Assembly (NCBI GenBank): GCA_038501195.1
Contig: JBBPUQ010000005.1
Location: forward strand, 3,906,001 to 3,970,000
DNA: 64,000 nucleotides
Direction: 5' to 3'
DNA from: Nemania diffusa
Taxonomy: Eukaryota > Ascomycota > Sordariomycetes > Xylariales > Xylariaceae
The notes beneath the pieces are model-generated. The model saw nothing but the letters and a program-made list of their open reading frames with translations. It did not search any database and was not told the origin of the DNA. Below, one piece after another: positions 1-13,429 of the stretch. The position numbers and the translations under genes are program-made. How positions within the stretch are numbered: the stretch's first letter is position 1; each line of letters opens with the position of its first letter.

Positions 1-292
1 ACAATCCTCACGCGAGAAGGCTGAACCAATTCTCAACACAAGGCTGCCCTACCAACTCACCAATCCATTACCTCTTGCTATCGCATATCCGACAGCAGCT
101 AGTTTTAAGTTGGAATCCCTCGAATATCGCTAACGAACTCAAAATATCCACGATTCTTCCTCAATTCGCCCTCTCGCTCACGACGTTTGCCGGTACCGCT
201 GCGATATTAAACTCGGTTCCTTTCTGTCGCCCCCTCATCTAGGCCCTCTACGCTACGACAACAGGAGCTGCTCCTACATACCATCGTCCAAG
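1..292. other. 5' flank of the dynein light chain gene
   Basis: No coding region is supported here. It presumably holds the promoter and 5' leader of the gene that starts at 293. I see no clear TATA box or other nameable element. Confidence 0.4.
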
Positions 293-1038
293 ATGGCATC
301 AACAACTAATACGGTACAAGCAATCAACCAAGAGGAAAGTTGATTTTGATTTACGATTCGCTGACCGTAGCAACCAGCCCATCCCTCCGACCAGACTCAG
401 GCAAATCGCCATGGACGTACGTTTGTCGCCTTGCACCCTCCCCCGGGGACCATTCTCGCGTCCTCTTCCCACCGCATTTGCGCCAGCTCGCTAAAGGAAA
501 ATGAAAACAATGTAGGCTTGTCAGCTAGCCGTCGGTACCGCTGAATACTATGAACACTCCAAAGTTGAGAACTGGAACTCGACCATCATCGTACGTTTTT
601 GGTCTCTTTCGCCCCTCTTAATTTTCTAGCACTTGTGCGGGAAAAGTTGTGAGTCCTGGTGCTAACTTTCGCTTACCTTAATAGAACTCTATCCTCCGAG
701 CCGTCATCTCCGAGTCTACACCCTCAGGCTCGCAGGCACCAACCTTCAAGTTTGTTGTTAACAGTACCATCGTACAACATTTGGTGCCGACCTCGGCGCT
801 CAACAAGCCCAAGGGCGGGAGCGATTCTCGGGCCGACGAACCCCACATCAGCACGAGCAGCGACTCCCCTTCCGCGACGGCCACGGACGGGAAGCCGCAC
901 GTGGGCCGACGCGGCATGCACTCGGCGACCCAGGCCTTCTGGAACGAGAAGACTGACGGCATGTGGAGCTTCAAATACGACGGCGGCGAGGGCAAAGGTA
1001 TGGACGTCGTTGTCAGCGTCATCTGGATCGGCATATAA
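293..1038 (+). CDS. Dynein light chain, Tctex-1 (DYNLT) family
   Basis: Spliced model with four exons: 293-313, 378-416, 516-590 and 685-1038, giving 162 aa. Introns are phase 0 with GTACAA/GTACGT-type donors and CAG/TAG acceptors. The joined N-terminus reads PIPPTRLRQIAMD then ACQLAVGTAEYYEH, followed by ENWNSTIINSILRAV. This is the helical first half of Tctex-1 light chains. The end, MDVVVSVIWIGI, matches the last beta strand that forms the dimer. Family members bind dynein intermediate chain and help load cargo onto the cytoplasmic motor. Canonical proteins are about 113 aa. The extra length here is a Ser/Asp/Lys-rich insertion of about 45 residues before the final strands. The 21-nt first exon is easily missed. 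The alternative start, ATG at 411, would drop 18 residues of the conserved first helix, so I prefer 293. Confidence 0.85.
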
Positions 1039-2595
1039 GCTCGCCCATATTGTCTTTTATCCTTTCGCTTTGCTTTCGCCGTAAACGCCACTCGAACATT
1101 GCTATCTCTAACCCAGGTACTTACCGACTCGTGGTTACGCCGTGTAGCAAAACGCGATCAACACAATTATGCGCCTCCCTCAGTCTATTTTAACCTGTAA
1201 ATCACTAGTACAGTACACGAAGAAAAAGACAAAGAGCCAGAGACGGGAAGAAAAAAAGGGGAGACAGACAGGATGTAAGGCTCACGCCCCAAAGAACGTG
1301 AAAAAGACCCAGCAACCAAACAACGAACTGAGCATACTAGGGGGTGGACTTCAGAGGAGGACCATATTACCAACTTTGTATATTGCGTTATGGACGTAAT
1401 TTATTGTTACCACCGCATGTTTGCATCGATTTGCATTACTACCTCATTTAGGGGCGGCTACGGTACATGGGAAAAGGGCGCGAATTTGATACCTTAGCTG
1501 TCTATATCCCTCTATAGTTTTTCGTAAAAAGAACCAATTTGTTTATATCCACTAGTGCTGTTACTCGTCTTATATTGTGTATACCGTATTAAATTCGATG
1601 TCAATTGATATTGTCCCCTGCCGTACCCCAATTATGCGCATCGTCCTGCTGGGCATCAAGCCGATCTCATGTACGGACGGCCGGATACCAACCTCGGCAA
1701 GCTCTCAGCTGCTCGTGTTGTATACTAACTACTATTTATAGCTAGATCTGCATGGTCGATTATTTCACATTTTATATTCATACTACTTAGCCCCCAACCA
1801 GCATGCTGAAACAGTCTTCCCAGCATATTCATATACCTACCAAGCATGTATGTCACCTAATATCATCAACTAATATGCACGAAGTATAGAAAGATAGGTG
1901 GTCCCATTCTCTAAGGCCAGTTACTTACTCAGCAGTACCCCTCTCTCCATGCCGCCTTACTGTCTTCGCCAGTCGGTCTCCGTACATCCATCCATTCATC
2001 GATACAAGATCTGCCATAGATCACATTAACAGATACCCCCCTCCGGGCATAGACCACGCAACAACACTAATAATACTAATACAACAAAATGCGCAGCACG
2101 ACAACGATAGCATAACGCATTATCAATGAGCGAAGAAATCCCCTGTAGTAAAACGCCAATTCTTGTGCAGAGAGGCAGAGCCGGGGAAGAAATACCTATT
2201 ATACCCTCTTTTGCGTTTAGTAATCTTATTTTATGTATCCCTCCCCCGCACAGAAACAGAGGCACTGACAGAGCCAGAGAGCGAGACAAATATCAGTGCA
2301 ATCCTCCCTCCTTACCAAAGCCGAGACCTGCTATGTTTAACTAAGAGACGAACAAGCCGCCCAGCCCCTCCTCCTTCCTTTCGTACAACGGAATCCATTC
2401 TCGTTCCTATAATTCGGCAGGTACCTCCCCTCCTCTCCCTCCTATTCATAGAGACATCTCCTTGTATTTGTAGCGACCATGCGAGTGCCCTTTTCCTAGC
2501 CGCTGTCTTTCAGCGACACAAGCATCACTCCCTCTTCGGTCGTCCGAGCTATCTCTATCCTCATCGACATGGAGGCGTACCAATGGTCTGTGAAG
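1039..2595. other. Intergenic, convergent genes
   Basis: This separates the 3' ends of the dynein light chain and cytidylyltransferase genes. Short open stretches around 2163-2633 have no recognisable product and probably overlap the cytidylyltransferase 3' UTR on the other strand. The middle (1380-1900) is AT-rich. No gene is supported. Confidence 0.5.
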
Positions 2596-4277
<1,682 letters not shown>

Positions 4278-6284
4278 TTCGAGTTCTAGGCCAACGTGGA
4301 GGCGGCCCGACAATACCGAAGTTTAAAACTTAAAGCTTAAAGATATACTAGAACTGCTTGCTTTTAGGTAAGTAGGCGGGAAGGTCCAAGCTGTCGGTTG
4401 TGTCGGTGAGGTAGGCAGGCAGGCGGCGGACAGCAGTCGATCGGCCGGTCGGGTGAATGAGGTAAGGAGATACCGAATGGCCTGCGTCGTCGCTTACTGG
4501 CCGGTTGGATTGATTGGCACACAAGTTCAAGGCAGGAATGATTTGACTGATTGTAACATGAGACAGAGAAAGAACACGTCACGTCGCGTTCCAGATTGTG
4601 TATCAGAGCTTGACTGACTGAATGGCAGACAGACAATCTTTGAACAAGGGAAAGAGAAAGGTGTCTGTCTGGGTTTCCTCAGTCCACCACTTTCCAGTCT
4701 AGCGTAACGATTTGTCGGCGGGTCGGGGAAAGTTGGGGATGGTGGGTGCAAAATGCGGGTGCGGGTGCAGCACTTTGACTTTTAAATAAGCTACCTATGT
4801 ACACTCACTGCCTTCGGTTCACACAATCGTAATCCATTCAAACTAGAAGTACCTAGGTAGGCAGCACAAGTCAATTCGCCTTATAATTTATTATTCCCCT
4901 CATCCTCTTCATCCTTACTTTGGTAATTAGTCTATTAGGTCTCTACATAGGTAAGTAATTGAAACGGCTACCCAGGACTTCTGTAAGTAGAGAAGAAAAA
5001 AAAAAGATCGAGGTCAGGGATAATTCGACTTTAATGACGTTTTGAAAGACGCGTTGGCCAATGAAATCCCGAGATAACAGACATGTGTACCCAGCTCTAG
5101 GGTAGCTTGCATAAGGATGGGAGATCCTTCAAGTTGCGGCTACTTGCCTTGTTGAGCTCCTTCGAGTAGTATATACTTGTATATAGTACGCCCAAGCAGA
5201 AACTTGACTGCCTGTACATAAATCCCGACATATAACTGTAAGGCTCTCAAGTTTCCAGTGCAGAATCTAAACTAGATTCTGGTAGTACATATACTGTAAG
5301 TAGCTAGTATCCCAAGTGAGCTGACATACAGGCAGTCCTGGATAGCTCGGTAGATAGCATGAAAAAAAATTATACTTGTGTCGAACCGTTGATTTTTGAG
5401 ATAAAAGGGGGAAATTGTATGATAGGCTGCATTACATACATGTACTTAGTAGTATTAGGACCATTAGATACCTAGTTACTAGTATACTCAGCAAGAGATA
5501 TTGGCAATGCCAAGTCTCCTACTTATCCACATCCAAAACCACCCAACTTCTTTGTTACAACAACTCACCCCTAGCATCGGTAGCACCACGTATAACAATC
5601 ACCAAGCATACTCGCAGGGGAGTCATGTTTCGCAATTAACCCACTGACATGGTTCTATACATGCATACATATTATTCCATTTAAGTTGTTTGCAGCTGTT
5701 GCTGTTGTGCTTCACAACCGGTAAATGTATGCAGGTATGAGTGACGGTATCATCATCTTTACTGGGAGCAGACAGAGCACAGAGCAAACGTACTACATGC
5801 TGTGTATTAAAAATAGCCTGCCAACAAGTGGTGGTTCGATGCAATGCGCGCGTCATCATTGAGGCAAGCAGATAAGTATCATGCAATCAAACAGCATGGA
5901 TGGGACATGTTCGGATTAATGCTTTATGTCTTATATCTAAAACTTCCTCGTTACGGGACAGCAAAATACAAAATCGGCCGCTAATGCAGATGTCGATGCT
6001 ATGAAAATCTCCTAAAAGCAAACAATCAGGTGCTTTCGTTCTTTCCCTCTCTATGCGTATACCGCTATTCCGTCATGCTAGCAGCCAATGAATGGCCCGC
6101 TCCCTTGTGATTTTTTTTTTTGGCAACGCCGAATCGAATCTCTAGATTCCGGCTCGTGTGCTTCGTCCAACGTCATCACCAACACCAATAATGATTTTGA
6201 GATACCCTAAAAGCCAATAGAGTAGATAATACGTCCCCCCAGCCGTGTGCAAAATGACGCACCTCCTGATACACTGTATGTCGC
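4278..6284. other. Intergenic, about 2 kb
   Basis: Upstream of the cytidylyltransferase gene and downstream of the F-box gene. It contains AT-rich DNA, TAGGTA-type short repeats and a poly-A/T run near 6112. No open stretch here resembles a known protein. Confidence 0.5.
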
Positions 6285-7259
6285 TTACACAAGCCTCACC
6301 GCCCGCTTATTCCGCGTGTGGCGCCCGCAGCGGTTCGGATGCCGCGGCGAGCTGCGGAAGCAGAAGCCCTTCGCGTCCGCCGGGGCCGGGGCGCCGTACT
6401 TCTCGGTGACCACGCAGTACTCGACGTCGCTGCCGCCCATCCACTCCCTGATGTGCTTGTGCAGCTCGCAGCGCGCGGTGCGGCACTTGCGGCAGTAGAC
6501 CTGGCCCCGCGGCGACAGCATCGCCAGCGAGTTCTGCTTGCTACCGCTACCGCTACCGTTGCTATGGCCGCCGCCGAGAAGGAACGGCCCGGCGTTCCGC
6601 CACACCCACTCCATGTCGTTCGGCCCCTCGCGCCGCGCGGCGAGCGACACCCGCCCGTGCAGGTTCCAGTGCACCGCGTAGAAGTGCCGGCTGGTCAGCG
6701 CCAGGCACACGCTGTCGATGGGGTCCAGGAACTCGAAGAGCGCGTAGTGCAGCTCCGCCGGCAGGTGCGCGAGTTGCAGCTTCGTGCCCGGCTGGTGCGT
6801 GAAGGGCACCGGCTCGTAGTCCATCACCGAGTACGACCTGTGCTGTGCCGCCCCTGTCGCCGCCGACTGCGGATGTCGCTGATGAAGCGTACTGAGCGCC
6901 GAGGGCTTCGGCGGTGGCGCAGGGGGGAGGTACGGGGATCGGGTTGGTGTTAGGTGTAGCGCTGGGAGCGGGAAGTACGAGTCGGGACCCATCGACTCCC
7001 GTGGGCTGGCGGTAGGTGTTGCGGCACGCGACACGGGAGCCGTTGGTAGGAGGTAGTCGGCTGTAGTGAAGGCTCGCCGGGGCGGCACGTGGAGGCTGCC
7101 ATCCTTGGTTTCTTCGTCTTTGGCCAGTCCCTTCTTCAACTCCTCTTGAATTGAGCCGATCGTTGTTGTCGTCAGCCGAGTTGTCATCTCCGCCATGTCC
7201 CTCTCCATAGCATCGGGCGAATATTGCCCTTGGGTCGAGATTCGCATGACGTCCACCAT
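6285..7259 (-). CDS. F-box protein with Cys-rich C-terminus
   Basis: Single-exon gene, 324 aa. The start is the ATG at 7259 in a good context (ACCATGG); the longer reading from 7274 begins with TTG. Residues 1-160 are low complexity, rich in Pro, Thr and Ser. An F-box follows at about 163-200 (LAHLPAELHYALFEFLD, then SVCLALTSRHFYA). F-boxes bind Skp1, so this is probably a substrate receptor of an SCF ubiquitin ligase. The C-terminus has a Cys/His cluster (VYCRKCRTARCELHKHIREW, then YCVV, FCFR and RCGRH) that could bind metal. I cannot name its target or a yeast orthologue. Codon use is strongly GC-rich, unlike the AT-rich flanks. Confidence 0.75.
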   Translation of the reverse strand: MVDVMRISTQGQYSPDAMERDMAEMTTRLTTTTIGSIQEELKKGLAKDEETKDGSLHVPPRRAFTTADYLLPTAPVSRAATPTASPRESMGPDSYFPLPALHLTPTRSPYLPPAPPPKPSALSTLHQRHPQSAATGAAQHRSYSVMDYEPVPFTHQPGTKLQLAHLPAELHYALFEFLDPIDSVCLALTSRHFYAVHWNLHGRVSLAARREGPNDMEWVWRNAGPFLLGGGHSNGSGSGSKQNSLAMLSPRGQVYCRKCRTARCELHKHIREWMGGSDVEYCVVTEKYGAPAPADAKGFCFRSSPRHPNRCGRHTRNKRAVRLV

Positions 7260-10255
7260 GGTTAAAAAGGACAATCGAGCGTCAGCAGAAACTCAATTCC
7301 CTATTTATATCTTTCTATCTTTCTTCCTTCCTTCTTCGAGCGAAGCCAGGAAGTTTCCTCTAGGCGCAAGCTATACAGCAGTACGCTATTGATGGTAACA
7401 ATAGTTCGTGGCGGCCACGAGTTTATAAGTAAATCCAAGAAGCCCCACGATAGGGATTATTAGAAACTAGCGGTAAGATTGTGACGATGGGCACCAGCGG
7501 TTGAGCTAATTTGATCTCCGCCAGCGGCTAGATAAAGCGTAGATGAATAATCTTGTAGGAATCCGGGGTAGGACCGCTATATATCGTGCTACAATACCAC
7601 GCGAACGGGTTCGTCGATGGCCTCTGCATACTTGACACGGATCTAAATAGCAAAGAGGGATGTATGACTTGGTATCCAAGATACTAACGGAGTTCGCCTT
7701 CACGAAGAAGGCTAAGGAAGCACTACGCTAACAGACCGTTCTTGGTGGGTATGGTCCACTTCTGCCAGGTCGCCCTCCGACACTTAGGTCTAGCAAACTA
7801 TCGTGACTTCTGGAGCGAAGGTGGAGCGGGCGTGACCGACTGCCACACTGCGGGTAGCAGGAGACAGGGACGGTCAATAACATATTCGCCGATCTAGCGA
7901 CTACGTGTACTTTGTCTCCCACATGAGATGCAAGAGGAGAACCAATCGCCCACGCAGAGCAGCCCTCCTATCTCCCTCCATGATGGATTTGCCTACGCTT
8001 TTTACTGCTTCGGGCATGGCGAACATACCCACGATGCTCCAGAAAAAGAGGAGCGGGCTTGAACGCTCGCGCCTCAAAGGGTCCCGCATCGAGCGAGCGC
8101 GATAACGGACAGTGCGCACGCACACACCTATGACGTGCTGGCTCTGTACTGATAGTTAATCTCTTCCTCTATCGTCAGGTCTAGGTAGGTATCGTGTGGC
8201 CGAGTCGCCAGGCGAGGAGGAGCGCGACGTACTTACTCATATCACCGTGGAGCTGTCCTCGGCAAACACTGTGTGTCCGAGCCGGAAAATTGCGGAATGG
8301 GGGGAAAGGGTCTGGCTAACTAAAAGATTTCCGGAGCTACGGAACTGGAATTCAGGGTTCCGTCTCGTCTCCTCAACATGTAGCATGGCCCCCAAACGAC
8401 TCGTGGTGGTGATAATCCAGCCCGTTCTTCGCCACCCGCACGAATAGGTACGCACCGTCGAGTCAGCCGCTGTGATTGAGCAGTAATAAGGCCGAACCCC
8501 ACCGCGAGTGCCTTTGCATCCACCTGTCAGTAACCCACCACCGACGTAATTGCGGATCGTGTAGACACAAACCCGGGTTAGGAGAGATTCCCTAACATGG
8601 GGTTCTCCAGTGGAAACGGGGCGGTTAGATGAGTGTTAGAGAGTCAACCATCGACCCGTCTCGCAAGACCCCATCGCGAAAGCAATCATGGTGTTACAGA
8701 AGAAAACAAACTGATAGATGTTCAATTGAGGCTCATCTAGGAATCTCAAAAATGCAGCATGCCATGTGAATCAATGACCAGGGGCCCTGTATGCCTAGCA
8801 TCTCACATTGCATTATGCCGAAGACCCCAGGCACCGCCGTATACTCAGAAGAGCTACAACCCTATCGAATAGTACCGTGATCGGGGTATCGATACCCAAT
8901 ACCGAATGCCGACCATAGATGAACATGAATCTAGGCGTTTGTATGTATGACATAGCCAAACTCCAAAAATAGGAAAATATGGGCTCTTTTTTTTTACTTG
9001 TTACCGAGCGCAATATCAGAAAAATAATAATAATAAGTCACGCGCATAGTGAACCCTGCAACTTGTCAACTCCCCCGTATGCATCATCTCAGCTCAACTC
9101 TAGATCTTCCAATCTTGCAATCGACTTCTCCAGATCTAGGCCCTCTCTGTTGCGGGAAGTATCTCTATGCACCAGGAATGTATGTAAAACGGCAGGTAGC
9201 CTATAGATGGCATTAAAACTCCCGGGAGAACTCCGAGGTAGACATTACAAAGCGCAAACCCTACCGAACACGGGTAAAACGTTCTAAACCTCATGTGATC
9301 TAAAATGTTCTCATGTCATATTATCAACGTAGCCTTGCAACCGCATCTAGCCGTCAACTTTCTCGTGTGGACTATCCTAGGCAATATTTCGGCGTACGAA
9401 AATCATTTATCAAAGTACGTATTAGTCTTAGGAGTATTAATGAGATTAATGAGACGAGTGTGATATCAAAAGAGTCTCGAGATGAACATGTGTCAATTGC
9501 CAGATTTGGTGCAGCAACGCCGCGATTAGGCCGCGAGAGCCCCATCACAGGAAGCACCGAACTATAACCAAGGGCAACTAAGTACACTTAGTCAGCAGAT
9601 TCGACAACGCGCTGAAAGGGTCCATAAAGTATGTAGAGGAATGAGAAGAGTAGGATAGGAGGCCCTACCACGAGGATTATCTTCGTCAACCAGGAATAAT
9701 CGAGGCCATTTTAAATCAGTAGTAGCTAAATCACAACGATAGAAATTAGATATTAACATATAGATGAATTCATAAAATAAGTATGTTTAATCTTCTATTT
9801 ATTTTTCACTGTCAGCGTTATTACTGGCCAGTTCAGGATTGAACCTATTGAGATCTCTATGTCTGTTGTGCTGCGTGAACACTCAAGTTCTACATTATTT
9901 ACGATATAGAAGCTATACTTGCTAAATACTTAATCCTTATGCTACTAGTATGACGTTTAGACCATCAAGTTATCAGTCCTAGAATTAAGGTATGGATAAA
10001 CTAAATAGCAAGTATAACTATAGAATAAATTCGCTCTGCAGCAAAAACAACGATACAAAATATAAGCACGTATCTTCTCTCAAACATTTTGCATTATATC
10101 TAGATCCTACAGTCGTATATGCCCAATCTATTATCTTATATACATATATAATCACTTATTATATATATCTACGGTTGCCCGTTCCTCAGTGTATATATAT
10201 ACTAACACACCATCAAAACAATTTGTTACATCCCACCTCTGCTAAACTCTCACTC
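7260..10255. other. Gene-poor stretch of about 3 kb
   Basis: No gene is supported. Several 60-85-codon open stretches lie at 7700-8530 on both strands, for example minus 7901-8125 containing FFWSIVGMFAMPEAVKSVG. They do not join into a recognisable family, and stops break each frame. From about 8700 to 10250 the DNA is AT-rich. A decayed gene around 7.7-8.5 kb is possible but I could not identify it. Confidence 0.35.
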
Positions 10256-12617
10256 TTACTCGCCACGGTCCTCACGGCCCTCACGGCCCTCCTCCTCCGC
10301 ATCCCGGACTTTCTCTCCAGGCCCCTTCCACCCCGTCCCAGCCTGCAAGACGAGCACCGCAAACGTGAGCACAACCGCCGCCTGAAACAAGACCCGCAGC
10401 GCGGCGCTGTACCCACGGACGGCAACCGCGGTCTCCGCCTCAGTGAGGCCCCCATGATACACAAGCAAGGGGCTACCAATCAGCTTCCTAACCAGCTCCT
10501 CCCTCCCCTCCCCAAGGCGGTCCGAGCCGTCGAGCTCGCGCAGACCCGCCTCGAGGCCCTCGCGCAGCGTGCGCGCGAAGATGCCGCCGCCGATGGCGCT
10601 GCCGAAGGAGCCCGCGAAGCCGCGGAACGTGCCCAGCAGGCCCGTGGCGACGTAGTGCGTCTCGGGCGGCGTGAGGTGCAGCAGGTGCGCGAGCGTGTAG
10701 TTGAGCGCGCCGCCCGTGCACAGCCCGTTGGCGAACACGACGGCCACGTAGAGCGCGAAGGGCGTGTCCTTGGTGGAGCAGAGGGAGAGCGCGAGGAGGC
10801 TGATGCCGAAGAGCGCGAAGCAGAGGATGCTGGCGCCCCAGAAGCTGCCGGAGCGGCGGATGTGGAAGGCCTGGAGGGTGTGAGCTTCTTTGGAGCGATC
10901 GCTAGTAGCTGAGTGAGAGGGAGGAGGGGGAGGGTGTACTTACGCCGACGAGGAGGCCGCCGAGACCGAATCCTAGGTTGGTGGGGATGAGAATACTGCC
11001 GCTGGCGGCTGGGTTGAAGCCGAACACGGCGAGGGCCGTCATGGGTGTGTAAAACAGCACCGTCCACCTCGAGGCCACTTTAACGCCAAGGGTCAGTAAT
11101 CTATTTGGACTCTTATAGGTTTGCAAAGCCCCTAATATACGGAATACTGGGCCTTTCCCCTAAACCTAGAGTATAAATGATAGACTTACTGAGCCCGAGT
11201 TGGGAAACACACGATAGCAACGCGCCGCGGTTCTGTAGGACCGAGAGAGGAACAATTGGATCAATCGCGACATATTTCTCGATTAGGACGAAAATGACGA
11301 GGGAACCGACGGAAGACCCAAGTGGTATGGGTTGGATCTTTCCTGATAGCCCGAATAGGAAGAGAACAACGGTGGTAGACTGTGCTCGTGTAAGTTCGGA
11401 CGGAACATAGCGTAGTACAGCATAGGACTGCTATTTAGAGATTCAACATACCAAGAAAAGCGCGCCAAGGTAATCGATTTGCAAGAGCTTGGTCCTCAGT
11501 GGCAGGTCTTTGTCCTTTGCGTGAGCTGGCGAGTTCAGACTGCTGGGAATGCTGAAGAAGATAGCACAACCAGCGGCCAGACTCACGGGGGCCTGGGCCC
11601 AGAAAAGAGGTCTCTATGTCAAGGTAAGCGATAGAGCTGGCCAATTCGTTGGAATAGCGCTCCTTACCCAGCCAATTGTTCCAATCAAGCCACCAAAAAC
11701 CACGGCTCCTAAGGAGACACCGGTAGTAAACCCAGCGTTTCTATCCACTCCAAGTTAGTGACACCCGGCTCGTAATATCAGAGACCTCTACGCGCTGCCA
11801 AATTATCCGATTTTCCGTCTCCCAAGCCACCCCCTAAGCGCCAAGCCTCCAGTGACTACAGAAAACAAAACCGAAACTCACGTGATGCCAATGAACAGCC
11901 CCCGATTCCTCTTCGTCGTGAGCTCCAAGACGAGGATGAACGCCAGCACCAAGGTGCCGCCGGCGCCGAGGCCCGTGACGACGCGCCCGAGCACGAAGAC
12001 GGCGAAGGAGCGGGCCTGCGACGTGACGAGGCAGCCGGCGGCGAACAGCACCGACGAGGACAGCACCATGCCCCGCGGCGAGAAGATGGTCGCCAGCTTG
12101 CCCGTGAGCGGCGACATGCACGACAGCGCCACCAGGAACGACGTCGTGAACCACATGGCGTTCTCGTACGCGTCCAGGTCCGCCGCGATGGTCGACTGCG
12201 CCATCGTGATGCCGCTCATGTTCATAGCTGCCATTTTTTACCAAGTCAGCATCTAACTCGTCTATTTACTCTCGTGAACGTAATTGGACTAGAAGATCGT
12301 GTTTATATAGAATCGGGCAGATGTTTTCACGGTACATGAAGATAGTAAATACCTTGTAAGAAAATAAGGACGTAGACGCTTAGCATAATAGCTATGGCCC
12401 TCTTCTTGGTGACTGTCTGGTTCGCGACATCCAAGTCCTCATCTTCAGGTCCATCGAGTCCGGTTTCCGAGCGCGGAGTCGACGATAGGGTACTTGGGGG
12501 GCTCGAGATGCTTCCCTCGGACCCCAGGAGCGGCGTGTCCTCAGTAGCCGTGGTGGATGTCATGTCGTCTCTTATCATGGACGAGTCCTCACGGTGTACT
12601 TGTTCCCTGGTTGCCAT
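10256..12617 (-). CDS. MFS transporter, DHA2/VBA-like
   Basis: Seven exons on the minus strand: 12617-12353, 12227-11882, 11740-11668, 11613-11452, 11379-11190, 11077-10944 and 10870-10256, giving 594 aa with phase kept throughout. The cytosolic N-terminus is acidic. TM1 is followed by SGITMAQSTIAADLDAYENA. The motif-A region reads GKLATIFSPRGM, and GRVVTGLGAGGTLVL fits motif B/C of 14-TM drug:H+ antiporters. Fungal members with this pattern include vacuolar basic amino acid transporters and multidrug exporters; the substrate cannot be told from sequence. The last intron's acceptor is the CAG before GCC TTC CAC. Upstream AG sites would break the frame. A hAT-like element sits about 300 bp upstream of the start codon. 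Confidence 0.87.
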
Positions 12618-12911
12618 TGTTTTATCGGAAAGCAGCGCTGGCTGCTACCACGAGCGCTGCTACGAATTTATATTTCAAAATCACTTCTTATAGCAGCAAA
12701 AGTACAGAACTTCTAACATGAAAGACAGAATTAATGCGAATCCATATTAAAAAAAACTCCGAGCAGATAAGTAGGAGGAATGAGAGGTGGTTGATGAAGT
12801 GAACAATATCAGCAACTCCAATTCAGGTACCTATAAGCACCCTATAAACACACTGAATTAGTCGCTAACTTGGTGATTGGTAAGCGTCAAGGTCCGCGAC
12901 CCACCCCGGCA
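12618..12911. other. Promoter-side flank of the MFS gene
   Basis: Short 5' flank of the transporter gene that starts at 12617, ending at the left target duplication of the hAT-like element. No other feature seen. Confidence 0.4.
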
Positions 12912-13021
12912 AGTTCCCGACGGTGGGCCATTAGGACCACTAGTGACAAACGCACAAACCACAAACCACTTAGGTTTTAGGTTTTTGGTTTTCAGACGTT
13001 GGCTTAAAAAACCTAAGGCAA

Positions 13022-13140
13022 ATAAACGCTTAAAATTCTACATTTGAATAAATATTATACTATAAAATAATATATAATTTTAAGTTAATTTAAATAATAT
13101 TAGAAATATATTCGTACATATATTATATTATACGTACTGC
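13022..13140. other. AT-rich block inside the hAT-like element
   Basis: Nearly pure A/T with many TATA and TTAA runs, in sharp contrast to its surroundings. It lies between the left terminal repeat and the minisatellite and has no coding content. Confidence 0.6.
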
Positions 13141-13207
13141 ATACGCAGTATATACAACCTACAGTGTACAGTACTGTACGTTTACAGTACACGTATAGTA
13201 GCCTTAC

Positions 13208-13429
13208 AGGTCTACTAGTCAGGTCTAGTCAGGTCAGTCAGGTCAGTCAGGTCAATCAGGTCAATCAGGTCAATCAGGTCCAGTCAGGTCAACTAGGTCA
13301 ACTAGGTCAGTCAGGTCCAGTCAGGTCAATCAGGTCCAGTCAGGTCAACTAGGTCAACTAGGTCAGTCAGGTCCAGTCAGGTCAATCAGGTCCAGTCAGG
13401 TCAACTAGGTCAACTAGGTCAGTCAGGTC
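13208..13429. repeat. Minisatellite of 9-10-bp units in a 56-bp higher-order repeat
   Basis: Units AGTCAGGTC, AATCAGGTC and AACTAGGTC (some with an extra C) are repeated head to tail. From 13281 they form a higher-order unit: copies begin at 13281, 13337 and 13393, so the period is exactly 56 bp. Palindrome-rich GTACTGTAC-type sequence lies on both sides (about 13160-13190 and 13465-13495). The array is inside the hAT-like element. Confidence 0.9.

Noticed and set aside
293..349. Unspliced 18-codon frame at ATG 293 ending in TGA
   Set aside because: Splicing at 314/377 leads directly into conserved Tctex-1 sequence, so it is a true first exon and not a separate upstream frame.
6318..6953. 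Plus-strand frame of 211 codons opposite the F-box gene
   Set aside because: Arg/Ala-rich antisense shadow without any motif.
7700..8530. Possible decayed gene on the minus strand
   Set aside because: Open pieces in different frames do not join by splice sites into any family I recognise.
13208..13429. Regularly spaced short repeats resembling a CRISPR array
   Set aside because: The repeats are contiguous 9-10-bp units with no unique spacers, inside a eukaryotic mobile element.
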